The notes beneath the pieces were generated by a model. It was not told where the DNA came from. It worked only from the letters and a program-made list of their open reading frames with translations, and ran no database searches. This document shows, piece by piece, positions 1 to 8,386 of a stretch of 33,656 nucleotides of DNA. Source of the stretch: Olavius algarvensis Gamma 3 endosymbiont (GTDB lineage Bacteria > Pseudomonadota > Gammaproteobacteria > GCA-001735895); assembly GCA_001735895.1 (NCBI GenBank), contig DS021203.1, positions 51,191-84,846 on the forward strand, read 5' to 3'. The first letter of the stretch is position 1, and the number at the start of each line of letters is the position of its first letter. The position numbers and the translations under genes are program-made.

Positions 1-1
1 C

Positions 2-538
<537 letters not shown>

Positions 539-574
539 TCATACACTCGGGCCACTAGCGCTTACGGTTTAACA

Positions 575-1375
575 ATGGACGACGCCAACCCGAAAGAGAC
601 CCGCAAGAAGATGCGCCGGGGCATTTATCTGCTGCCCAATATGTTTACCACGGGCGCACTATTTTGCGGATTTTACGCAATTATCGCGGCGATGAACGGC
701 AGATTCGAAATCGCCGCGATTGCGATTTTCCTGGCCGGGTTGCTGGATGGCCTGGACGGGCGCGTGGCGCGCCTGACCAATACCCAATCGGCCTTCGGCG
801 CCGAGTACGACAGCCTTTCCGATATGGTTTCCTTCGGCGTGGCCCCGGCGCTGGTGGTTTACCTGTGGTCGCTTGTCCACCTGCGCGAGGTATCCAACTT
901 GATGGGCAAACTGGGGTGGCTCGCGGCTTTCATCTATGCCACCGCCACCGCCTTGCGGCTGGCTCGATTCAATACCCAGATCGGCACTGCGGACAAGCGC
1001 TATTTTCAAGGCCTGGCGAGCCCGGCCGCCGCCGGGGTAGTGATGGGGGCGGTTTGGGTTTGCGAAACCTACGAAATTATCGGCCGGGACGTTACCTATG
1101 CGGCGCTACTCTTGACGCTTGCCTCCGGCATGTTGATGGTTTCCCGCTTTTCCTACTACAGCTTCAAGGATCTGGATTTACGCAAACGGGTGTCCTTCGT
1201 GACGCTGCTGGCGGCGGTGCTGATATTCGTATTCCTGTCGATCGAAACCGCCACCGTGCTGTTTTCGTTTTTCTTCCTGTATCTGCTGTCGGGGCCGATC
1301 GTGTCGCTGTTTCGCTGGAATCGCAAGCGTATGCGCCAGGCTGATAGCGTCGCCGAAGACAAACCCGAGTCTTAA
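575..1375 (+). CDS. pssA: CDP-diacylglycerol--serine O-phosphatidyltransferase
   Basis: This 266-residue integral membrane enzyme joins CDP-diacylglycerol and L-serine to give phosphatidylserine, the precursor of phosphatidylethanolamine. The CDP-alcohol phosphatidyltransferase signature is complete: D61-G62, A65-R66, G75, D79 and D83 match DGxxAR-x8-GxxxDxxxD. Several hydrophobic segments follow, the strongest being a run near residues 205-240. The N-terminus is short and basic (KKMRRG) before the first membrane segment. This is the membrane-embedded type II form, not the phospholipase D-like enzyme of E. coli. It sits between ilvC and leuA, an arrangement seen in many gammaproteobacteria. 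The ATG start has only a weak ribosome binding site, so translation may be coupled to ilvC 36 bp upstream. Confidence 0.95.
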   Translation: MDDANPKETRKKMRRGIYLLPNMFTTGALFCGFYAIIAAMNGRFEIAAIAIFLAGLLDGLDGRVARLTNTQSAFGAEYDSLSDMVSFGVAPALVVYLWSLVHLREVSNLMGKLGWLAAFIYATATALRLARFNTQIGTADKRYFQGLASPAAAGVVMGAVWVCETYEIIGRDVTYAALLLTLASGMLMVSRFSYYSFKDLDLRKRVSFVTLLAAVLIFVFLSIETATVLFSFFFLYLLSGPIVSLFRWNRKRMRQADSVAEDKPES

Positions 1376-1429
1376 GCCCGGCGGATTTTTTGCTTGGCAA
1401 GCCGACTATAGTTGGCTATATTTCCCTTT

Positions 1430-1534
1430 ATGCACACGCGGTACACCAGTATTCAATCCAAGTCTCCAGTCGGTCTGGAGCTCCTGCCTGCGTACCTGCT
1501 GCTATCTCTGCTACTCGTTCTCCTGCTGCCGTAA
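1430..1534 (+). CDS. Leucine-rich leader peptide upstream of leuA
   Basis: A 34-codon ORF runs from ATG at 1430 to TAA at 1532-1534 and ends 80 bp before leuA. Twelve of its 34 residues are leucine, nine of them packed as LLL-S-LLL-V-LLL just before the final proline and stop. Codons used are CTG, CTC and CTA. Runs of the regulatory amino acid's codons in a short ORF ahead of its biosynthetic gene are the hallmark of ribosome-mediated attenuation, as in enteric leu operons. RNA able to fold in alternative ways overlaps it (see the separate regulatory entry). Chance is unlikely given the placement and leucine content, but translation is not demonstrated, and a hydrophobic small protein is the other possibility. 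Confidence 0.8.
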   Translation: MHTRYTSIQSKSPVGLELLPAYLLLSLLLVLLLP

Positions 1535-1549
1535 GGCAGACCAGAGACT
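1461..1549 (+). promoter_or_regulatory. Candidate leu attenuator with alternative RNA pairings
   Basis: A local hairpin CTCCAG-TCGGT-CTGGAG lies at 1464-1480 inside the leader ORF. The same bases can instead pair over a long range: AGTCTC (1461-1466) with GAGACT (1544-1549), and GGTCTG (1472-1477) with CAGACC (1537-1542), enclosing all the leucine codons. A third hairpin, CTGCC-GTAA-GGCAG, sits on the stop codon (1526-1539) and competes with the long-range form. A ribosome stalled on the Leu run would choose between these folds. No hairpin followed by a clean U-run was found before leuA, so the termination step, or a Rho-dependent or translational alternative, is unresolved. Confidence 0.55.
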
Positions 1550-1614
1550 CCTGACGAGGGCAAACGTAAGCGACATCCCATATTTTCGAAAACGTTTAGA
1601 CAAACGAGATAGCC

Positions 1615-3162
1615 ATGAGCAAAGACAAATTAATCATATTCGACACCACGCTGCGCGACGGTGAGCAAAGCCCGGGCGCGTCGATGACGCGCGACGAGAA
1701 AATCCGCATAGCACGCGCCCTGGAGCAAATGAAAGTCGATATTATCGAAGCCGGTTTCCCGATCGCGAGCGAGGGAGATTTCGATTCGGTCAAAGCGGTC
1801 GCCAAAATTATCAAGGACAGCACGGTCTGTGGCCTGGCGCGCGCTAAACCGATTGATATCGAACGCGCCGGCGAAGCCATCAAACCCGCTAATTCTGGCC
1901 GCATTCATACTTTCCTCGCGACTTCGCCGATCCACATGGAGCAAAAACTGCGCATGACGCCCGACCAAGTGGTGGAAGCCGCGGTCGCGGCCGTGCGCCA
2001 AGCGCGCCAATACACCGATGATATCGAGTTTTCGCCCGAGGACGCGGGACGTTCGGAGCCGGATTTTCTGTGCCGCGTGATCGAGGCGGTAATCGCCGAG
2101 GGCGCCACCACGATCAATATTCCCGATACGGTCGGTTACAACCTGCCACACCAGTTTGGCGACCTGATCCGGCAATTGATCGAGCGCATCCCGAATTCGG
2201 ACCAGGCGGTATTTTCGGTGCATTGCCACAACGATCTCGGACTTGCCGTCGGTAATTCCCTGTCGGCAGTACTCAACGGTGCGCGCCAGGTCGAATGCAC
2301 GATTAATGGCCTCGGCGAACGCGCCGGCAACGCCTCGCTGGAAGAAATCGTGATGGCGGTGCGCACGCGCCAGGATATTTTCCCCTGCGATACCGATCTC
2401 GACACCACCCAAATTATGAATTGCTCGAAGATGGTATCCGGAATTACCGGCTTCACCGTGCAGCCCAACAAGGCGATTGTCGGCGCCAACGCCTTCGCAC
2501 ACGAATCCGGTATTCACCAGGACGGGGTGCTGAAATCGCGCGAAACCTATGAAATCATGCGCGCCCAAGATGTGGGCTGGAGCACCAACAAGCTGGTATT
2601 GGGGAAGCACTCCGGCCGTAACGCCTTCAAAAACCGTATGTCCGAGCTCAACATTCAATTCGATTCCGAAGAAGAACTGAACGAAGTGTTTGCCCGCTTT
2701 AAAACCCTGGCGGATAAAAAACACGATATCTTCGATGAAGACTTGCAGGCACTGGTTAACGAAGCCACTTTCGAAACCGAAAATGAAACCATCAAACTGG
2801 TGAGCCTCAGGGTTTGCTGTGAAACCGGCGAAACCCCCAACGCGACCATGACGTTGAATATCGACGGCCGGGAACAGCAGGCCGTGGCCAGCGGAGACGG
2901 CCCGGTCGACGCTTGCTTCAAGGCGATCGAAAAGTTAACCGAAATCGGGGTTCAACTGCAGCTGTACTCGGTCAATGCGATCACGACGGGCACCGATTCC
3001 CAGGGTGAAGTGACCGTCCGGGTCGAGAAAGACGGCCAGGTTATCAATGGCCAGGGCGCCGATACCGATATCGTCATCGCCTCGGCCAAGTCTTATATCA
3101 ATGCGCTCAACAAGGTGATTAACCACTCAGGCCGTACCCACCCGCAGCTGGGAGATGTCTAA
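1615..3162 (+). CDS. leuA: 2-isopropylmalate synthase
   Basis: This 515-residue enzyme condenses acetyl-CoA with 2-ketoisovalerate, the first committed step of leucine synthesis, in the cytosol. The TIM-barrel catalytic domain opens with the metal-site motif [10 protein letters not shown] (residues 9-18) and carries the HCHNDLG motif with metal ligands H203 and H205. The GVLK and HSGR segments lie in the linker region. The C-terminal LeuA regulatory domain, which senses leucine in this family, occupies roughly residues 390-505. Length matches the about 520-residue proteobacterial type. The ATG start at 1615 follows a weak GAG-type ribosome site. The leucine-rich leader peptide 80 bp upstream implies control by leucyl-tRNA supply in addition to feedback inhibition. 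Confidence 0.98.
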   Translation: MSKDKLIIFDTTLRDGEQSPGASMTRDEKIRIARALEQMKVDIIEAGFPIASEGDFDSVKAVAKIIKDSTVCGLARAKPIDIERAGEAIKPANSGRIHTFLATSPIHMEQKLRMTPDQVVEAAVAAVRQARQYTDDIEFSPEDAGRSEPDFLCRVIEAVIAEGATTINIPDTVGYNLPHQFGDLIRQLIERIPNSDQAVFSVHCHNDLGLAVGNSLSAVLNGARQVECTINGLGERAGNASLEEIVMAVRTRQDIFPCDTDLDTTQIMNCSKMVSGITGFTVQPNKAIVGANAFAHESGIHQDGVLKSRETYEIMRAQDVGWSTNKLVLGKHSGRNAFKNRMSELNIQFDSEEELNEVFARFKTLADKKHDIFDEDLQALVNEATFETENETIKLVSLRVCCETGETPNATMTLNIDGREQQAVASGDGPVDACFKAIEKLTEIGVQLQLYSVNAITTGTDSQGEVTVRVEKDGQVINGQGADTDIVIASAKSYINALNKVINHSGRTHPQLGDV

Positions 3163-3168
3163 GCCTCG

Positions 3169-4020
3169 ATGTTAACCAACCGACAACAACACTGCCTCCA
3201 GGGAATCGGCATCCGGCAATGGCGTAAACGCGAGGCCGTCAGCGGTGCAGCTGCAACCGAACCGTCTGCACCCGTGGTCTTTGCCGACGATGAAATCGAA
3301 GCGATCAACCGGTTTATCGAACCCACGGGGGCCGATGCCGCAACGGATGCCGGGGACAGACCAGGTTTTTCCGGCGAGGATTTGCCGCGCGTCGATAGTT
3401 ATAGTGAAAAACGTGGTCTGTCCCCAGTTTCAGCGGTTTCGGAAGTTGACCAGCCGGCTCCCCCGGCACTCGATTCCTGGGATGGGCTCATCGCAGCGAT
3501 ACAAGCCTGCCGCGCCTGCGAACTGGCCGACAACTGCACCCAGAAGGTAGCGGGCGTCGGCGACCGCCAGGCAGCGCTGCTAATCGTCGGCGAAGGACCC
3601 GGGCACGACGAGGACATCCAGGGTGAACCTTTCGTCGGGCGCTCGGGGCAATTGCTCAACCGCATGCTGGCGGCGATCGGTATTGCCCGCGAGCAGGTTT
3701 ATATCACCAATATCGTCAAATGCCGCCCCCCCAACAATCGCGACCCCAAACCGGAGGAGGCACGGCAATGCCGCGCCTACCTGGAGGCGCAGATTAAGCA
3801 AATAGCGCCCCGCGTAATTCTCTCGGTTGGTCGTGTATCCGCACATAACCTGCTCGGCAGCAGCGAACCGGTGGGCAAGCTGATCAAACAAATGCATAAA
3901 CTGCCGGGCACCGAAATACCGGTTAAGGTCACTTACCATCCAGCCTATTTGTTACGCAATCCTTCGGCCAAGGCTATTGCCTGGCAGGATCTGAAACTGC
4001 TACACCGGATGTTGCAATGA
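3169..4020 (+). CDS. Family 4 uracil-DNA glycosylase (Fe-S type)
   Basis: This 283-residue protein belongs to the family 4 uracil-DNA glycosylases, which remove uracil from DNA as the first step of base excision repair. The catalytic domain starts near residue 105. Cysteines C114, C117 and C123 (CRACELADNC) and a later Cys in VKCRPPNNRDP fit the [4Fe-4S] cluster ligands. The GEGPG-x-DED segment (from residue 141) corresponds to the family's GExPG motif, and HPAYLLRNP is the uracil-side motif near the C-terminus. About 100 N-terminal residues are low-complexity and variable, after an opening LTNRQQHCLQGIGI typical of gammaproteobacterial members. It starts 6 bp after leuA and its stop overlaps the rimI start by 4 bp (ATGA), so it is translationally coupled to rimI. 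Confidence 0.92.
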   Translation: MLTNRQQHCLQGIGIRQWRKREAVSGAAATEPSAPVVFADDEIEAINRFIEPTGADAATDAGDRPGFSGEDLPRVDSYSEKRGLSPVSAVSEVDQPAPPALDSWDGLIAAIQACRACELADNCTQKVAGVGDRQAALLIVGEGPGHDEDIQGEPFVGRSGQLLNRMLAAIGIAREQVYITNIVKCRPPNNRDPKPEEARQCRAYLEAQIKQIAPRVILSVGRVSAHNLLGSSEPVGKLIKQMHKLPGTEIPVKVTYHPAYLLRNPSAKAIAWQDLKLLHRMLQ

Positions 4021-4490
4021 AGACCGACGAGCTTTGCTTTCGACCCATGATCCTGTCCGACGTCGAACAGGTCATGAAGATCGAGTGCGATGTCTACGAA
4101 TTCCCCTGGACCGAGCGAATATTCAAGGATTGCATCCGGGTCGGTTATCAATGCTGGATCGCTTTACAGCAGCAGCGCTTCGTCGGCCATGCGGTCATCA
4201 GCGTCACCGCCGGCGAAAGTCACATCCTCAACCTGTCGATCGGACAGGCGTATCAGCGCCAGGGGATAGGCCGGCGCTTTATCGAGTTTCTGGTCGACGA
4301 GGCCCGAGAGCGGGATGCGCAAACCATGTTGCTCGAGGTGCGCCCCAGCAACACGGCGGTGATAAATTGTTATAATTCGGCGGGTTTTAATGAAATTGGC
4401 AGCCGCAAAGATTATTATCCAGCAAACAACGGGCGCGAGGACGCGCTTTTGTTCGCACGGCATATTGCACCGGCTAGAAGGGCCGGTTAA
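4017..4490 (+). CDS. rimI: Ribosomal-protein-alanine N-acetyltransferase
   Basis: A 157-residue GNAT-fold enzyme that, in the RimI family, acetylates the N-terminal alanine of ribosomal protein S18 using acetyl-CoA. The acetyl-CoA binding loop is seen as QRQGIGRRF (about residues 81-89), preceded by the beta strand HILNLSI. The MLLEVRPSN-TAVINCYNSAGF segment is the conserved C-terminal GNAT motif of RimI. Length matches the family (about 150 residues). The start ATG overlaps the glycosylase stop by 4 bp, fixing the start and implying coupled translation. Identification as RimI rather than another small GNAT rests on the ILNL, EVRPSN and YNSAGF motifs and its neighbour. Confidence 0.93.
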   Translation: MKTDELCFRPMILSDVEQVMKIECDVYEFPWTERIFKDCIRVGYQCWIALQQQRFVGHAVISVTAGESHILNLSIGQAYQRQGIGRRFIEFLVDEARERDAQTMLLEVRPSNTAVINCYNSAGFNEIGSRKDYYPANNGREDALLFARHIAPARRAG

Positions 4491-4537
4491 CTCTATGCAA
4501 ATACCCATCCCCAGTTAAGTCATCCTGGAAGTAAATC

Positions 4538-6133
4538 ATGTCAGATATTGACGAAATGCGTCGACGCCGTACTTTTGCGATTATTTCGCATCCCGACGCG
4601 GGCAAGACCACGGTTACCGAGAAATTGCTGCTGTTTGGCAAAGCGATACAAATGGCGGGAACCGTCAAAAGCCGCAAGGCCGCGCGGCATGCAACCTCGG
4701 ACTGGATGGAGCTGGAAAAGCAGCGCGGTATATCGGTGACTTCATCGGTGATGCAATTTCCGTATCGCGACAGTATCGTCAACCTGCTGGACACCCCGGG
4801 CCACGAAGATTTCTCGGAAGACACTTATCGTACGCTAACCGCCGTGGATTCCGCCCTGATGGTGATCGATTGCGCCAAGGGGGTCGAGGAACGAACGATT
4901 AAACTGATGGAAGTGTGCCGCCTGCGCACGACACCGATAATCACCTTCATCAACAAACTCGATCGCGAGGGCCGCGATCCGATCGACTTGCTCGACGAAG
5001 TCGAGCAAGTCCTCAAAATCCGATGTGCACCGATCACCTGGCCGATCGGCATGGGCAAAAATCTCAAGGGCGTATTTCATTTGTTGAATGACTCGGTACA
5101 TCTGTTTTCGGCGAGCGCAGCCGATAAGATATCCTCGGGAGAAATTATCGAAGGTCTCGACAACCCGAAGCTGGAAGCGGTGCTGGGCAACATGGCGGAC
5201 GAATTCAGGGAAGAAATCGAACTGGTACGGGGAGCGTCCAGCGAATTCGATCTCGAAGCCTACCTGGCCGGCGAACTAACTCCAGTCTTCTTCGGCTCGG
5301 CGATCAATAACTTTGGCATGGCGGAACTGCTTGACGCGTTCAACGAATTCGCCCCGCCCCCCACGGCCCGCCCGACCCGAAGCCGCAGCGTCAATCCCAC
5401 GGAAGACAAGCTCACCGGTTTCGTTTTTAAAATCCAGGCCAACATGGACAAGCAGCACCGCGATCGTATCGCCTTCATGCGTATTTGCTCCGGCAAGTAC
5501 AGCCGCGGTATGAAAGTCCGCCATGTGCGCATCGGCAAGGATATGAAAATCCCCGACGCATTGACCTTTTTTGCGGCGGATCGGGGTCATGTCGACGAGG
5601 CTTTTACCGGTGACATTATCGGCATTCATAATCACGGTACAATCCGTATTGGCGACAGTTTTACCCAGGGCGAATCGCTGGCTTTCACCGGGATTCCCAA
5701 TTTTGCGCCGGAACTGTTCCGCCGCGCCCAACTCAAGGATCCGCTTAAAATGAAAGCCTTGCTCAAAGGTTTAACCCAGCTGTGCGAGGAAGGCGCAACC
5801 CAGCTGTTTCGGCCGCTCGCCAACAATGATCTCATTCTCGGCGCGGTCGGCGTGCTGCAGTTTGACGTGGTCGCGCACCGGCTCAAGGACGAATATGGCG
5901 TCGACTGCCAGTTCGAGGCCGTCAACGTAAATACCGCGCGCTGGATTGCCTGCGGCGATAGCAAGAAGCTCGATGAATTCAAAACCAGGATGCGCAGCCA
6001 TCTGGCACTCGATCATGCCGGCGATCTCGCCTATGTCGCGCCGTCGCGCGTCAACCTGACGATGACCGAAGAACGTTGGCCCGAAATCGAGTTTCTCGCG
6101 ACGCGCGAACACGGCGACTATGAGACGACTTAG
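4538..6133 (+). CDS. prfC: Peptide chain release factor 3
   Basis: A 531-residue translational GTPase that ejects RF1 and RF2 from the ribosome after peptide release. GTPase motifs are intact: P-loop SHPDAGKTT (residues 18-26), switch region [25 protein letters not shown] (G3), and NKLDRE (G4). Domains II and III follow with the RF3-typical stretches [19 protein letters not shown] and FDVVAHRL. Length matches the E. coli protein (529). A good GGAAG ribosome site lies about 7 bp before the ATG. Its last 14 bases overlap the start of the DUF3187 gene in another frame, so the two are probably cotranscribed. Confidence 0.98.
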   Translation: MSDIDEMRRRRTFAIISHPDAGKTTVTEKLLLFGKAIQMAGTVKSRKAARHATSDWMELEKQRGISVTSSVMQFPYRDSIVNLLDTPGHEDFSEDTYRTLTAVDSALMVIDCAKGVEERTIKLMEVCRLRTTPIITFINKLDREGRDPIDLLDEVEQVLKIRCAPITWPIGMGKNLKGVFHLLNDSVHLFSASAADKISSGEIIEGLDNPKLEAVLGNMADEFREEIELVRGASSEFDLEAYLAGELTPVFFGSAINNFGMAELLDAFNEFAPPPTARPTRSRSVNPTEDKLTGFVFKIQANMDKQHRDRIAFMRICSGKYSRGMKVRHVRIGKDMKIPDALTFFAADRGHVDEAFTGDIIGIHNHGTIRIGDSFTQGESLAFTGIPNFAPELFRRAQLKDPLKMKALLKGLTQLCEEGATQLFRPLANNDLILGAVGVLQFDVVAHRLKDEYGVDCQFEAVNVNTARWIACGDSKKLDEFKTRMRSHLALDHAGDLAYVAPSRVNLTMTEERWPEIEFLATREHGDYETT

Positions 6134-7080
6134 ACTGGCTGCGGCGGCCGGCATCGCCGTCTTAGCCGCCGGCCAGAATCTGCATGCGGCCGGGGGGTTC
6201 GCCACGCGCGAACTCAACCCAATGCTGCAACCCCTGTTTTTACCGTCGCTATTACCGTTGCGTTCGGACGACGGCTGGCGGATCGACCATAGTGTATTCG
6301 TCACCAATACCTTCCAGCAAAAGCAAACGCGGCGACGAAAGCCTGATCATCGACATCGAAAACTACCGTTATGAACTCGATATCAGCCACCGCCGGAACA
6401 ATTGGCTGACGCAATTAAATATTCCCCTGGTGGCCAATCGCAGCGGCGAACTCGACGGGCTGATCGAAGACTGGCATGATTTTTTCGGCTTCCCGCAGGG
6501 AAAGCGCGACGAATTTCCGGCGGATAAGATTAATGTTCAATATACGCGTGACGGTGTTGTCGCCTACTCGCAGACCGCACCCAGCAGCGGTGTGGGCGAT
6601 ATCGCCGTTAGTGTCGGTTATCAGGATGCGGGCGGAACGGCATATTTTGCCGGCATCGAATTACCGACCGGGTCGGCAACGGAGTTTACCGGCAACGAGG
6701 CTGTCGACCTGGCGTTCTGGATTACCCGGGACATAAGAATCAACGCGAAGGTAAACGCCTTCGGCATGCTCGGCATCAGTTTTCCCGGCGACGATGGAAA
6801 TCTGGAGGGTTTAATCGTCGACCAGGTCTGGGTTGCCCAACTGGGTTTGGATTATCGCTTCTATGACGATTTTATCGCCACGGCGCAACTCGATATGCAT
6901 AGCGAAACCATCGAAGACAGTAAACTCAGGGCGTTCCGGGAATCTTATCAAATCCAGCTCGGCCTGGGTTTTCTGAAGTTGTTCGAAAATCACCGGCTCG
7001 ACCTGTTTTTTTCCGAGGATATACTGGTGCGTTCGGCGCCCGGTATCACCTTCGGTCTGCGCCTGGCGCGCGAGTTTTAA
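6120..7080 (+). pseudogene. DUF3187 family protein, interrupted by a frameshift
   Basis: Two overlapping frames together make one DUF3187-type protein of about 319 residues. The first frame (from ATG 6120) gives a signal peptide ([17 protein letters not shown]) and the family-like opening NPMLQPLFLPSLLPL then RIDHSVFVTNTFQ. The second frame continues with RGDESLIIDIENYRYELD and the strongly conserved LDGLIEDWHDFFGFPQGKR, ending in beta-rich sequence with a terminal Phe as in outer-membrane proteins. The shift falls at the A-run at 6319-6322 and is cured by removing one A. Function of the family is unknown; an outer-membrane beta-barrel is likely. One extra A in a short homopolymer could be a sequencing error or a recent lesion. 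The start overlaps prfC by 14 bp. Confidence 0.8.
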
Positions 7081-7104
7081 TTCCCACCAGACGGTCGCTG
7101 CGGG

Positions 7105-8325
7105 CTATTCGACCAACTCGGTCACTATCTGCGGATCGTTTTCCAGGCTGCGATGCACCGGGCAGCGATCGGCGATTTCCAGTAACCTCTCACGCTGCTC
7201 GCGATCGAGATCGCCGACCAGGGTAATACGCCGCGTAATGCGCTCGATGTTAGCCTTACAGTCGACGCAGTCTTCGGCGTGCACACGCTCATGCAGTAAC
7301 CGGACCTGCACGTCTTCGAGCGGCCATTGCTTGCGATTGGCGTACATGCGTAAAGTCATCGAGGTACAGGATCCGAGCGACATCAGTAGCAAATCATAGG
7401 GCGTGGGCCCCAGGTCGGAGCCGCCATATTTCATGGGTTCGTCGGCGCGCAGGAAATGGCTGTTGCTATACATGCCGCGTAAAAACTTGTGATTGAGTTC
7501 GGTGATCAATACTTCGCCATCGATCATATCCGGACGATCTGCGCTACTGCGGTCCGGCTCAAGCTCGAGATAGCGGCTCGCCCACGATGCGATGGTGGTG
7601 GCGACATATTCCGAATCCCGCGCCTTGCTCAGCAAATGGTCGGCCTGATCGAGCGAGATAAAACTCTTGGGATGCCTGGCCGCCTGGTAAATTTTTGCGG
7701 CTTCATCGATAGACACTATCGTATCCAGCGGCGAATGAAACACCAGCAGCGCGGCATTCAGCTTAGCAATTCCTCCGGTGCTGGAATATTGCTCGATATC
7801 ATCGAGAAACTGGCGCTTGATCGAAAACTCCCGGCCGCCGAGCGCCACCCTGGCCCGCCCCTGCTGTTTGATTTCAGCAGCCTGATTCTTAAACAGATGC
7901 GCAACGTGTTCCGCGGTTGCGGGAGCGCCGATGGTGACCACGGCCTTAACCGATTCAAGCCGCGCTGCGGCACTCAGTACCGCGGCGCCGCCCAGGCTGT
8001 GACCGATCAGTATCTGCGGCGCGCGATCACGCCGTTGCAGCGCTTTGGCGGCCTGCACCAGATCTTCCACGTTCGACGAAAAATTGCTGTTAGCAAAATC
8101 GCCATCGCTATTCCCGAGCCCGGTAAAGTCGAATCTCAGCACTGCAATCCCCCGGGCCGCGAGGGCGCGGGAAATCCTCGAGGCGGCGGCAATATCCTTG
8201 CCGCAGGTAAAACAATGCGCAAACAGCGCGTAAGCGGCCACCGCGTCGATCCGCTCGGGCAACTCGAGCAGCCCCGCCAGGGTTTCACCGGCGGCGTTGT
8301 CAAATTCCAGCTTAATTTTCTTCAT
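7105..8325 (-). CDS. Alpha/beta hydrolase fused to an OsmC-like domain
   Basis: A 406-residue two-domain protein. Residues 1 to about 255 form an alpha/beta hydrolase with the nucleophile elbow GHSLGG (Ser110) and the oxyanion region HCFTCGKD. Residues about 265-406 form an OsmC/Ohr-type domain with the two redox cysteines of that fold, C320 (LGSCTSM) and C388 (DRCPVH). OsmC domains reduce organic hydroperoxides in known members, so the fusion may hydrolyse and detoxify peroxidised esters, but no substrate is established. The same fusion is known in many proteobacteria. It converges on the DUF3187 gene (24 bp gap) and diverges from plsB (61 bp gap). The ATG start is supported by the family's usual MKK-hydrophobic opening. 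Confidence 0.92.
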   Translation of the reverse strand: MKKIKLEFDNAAGETLAGLLELPERIDAVAAYALFAHCFTCGKDIAAASRISRALAARGIAVLRFDFTGLGNSDGDFANSNFSSNVEDLVQAAKALQRRDRAPQILIGHSLGGAAVLSAAARLESVKAVVTIGAPATAEHVAHLFKNQAAEIKQQGRARVALGGREFSIKRQFLDDIEQYSSTGGIAKLNAALLVFHSPLDTIVSIDEAAKIYQAARHPKSFISLDQADHLLSKARDSEYVATTIASWASRYLELEPDRSSADRPDMIDGEVLITELNHKFLRGMYSNSHFLRADEPMKYGGSDLGPTPYDLLLMSLGSCTSMTLRMYANRKQWPLEDVQVRLLHERVHAEDCVDCKANIERITRRITLVGDLDREQRERLLEIADRCPVHRSLENDPQIVTELVE

Positions 8326-8386
8326 TAGATCGACTCCGGGTTAGCCTCCGGCGCGGCATCGATCGGGTGCGATTCGAGATGCCGCT

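Noticed and set aside
7489-8328. Forward ORF (279 codons) antisense to the hydrolase-OsmC gene
   Set aside because: No family features; the reverse frame carries both well-conserved domains.
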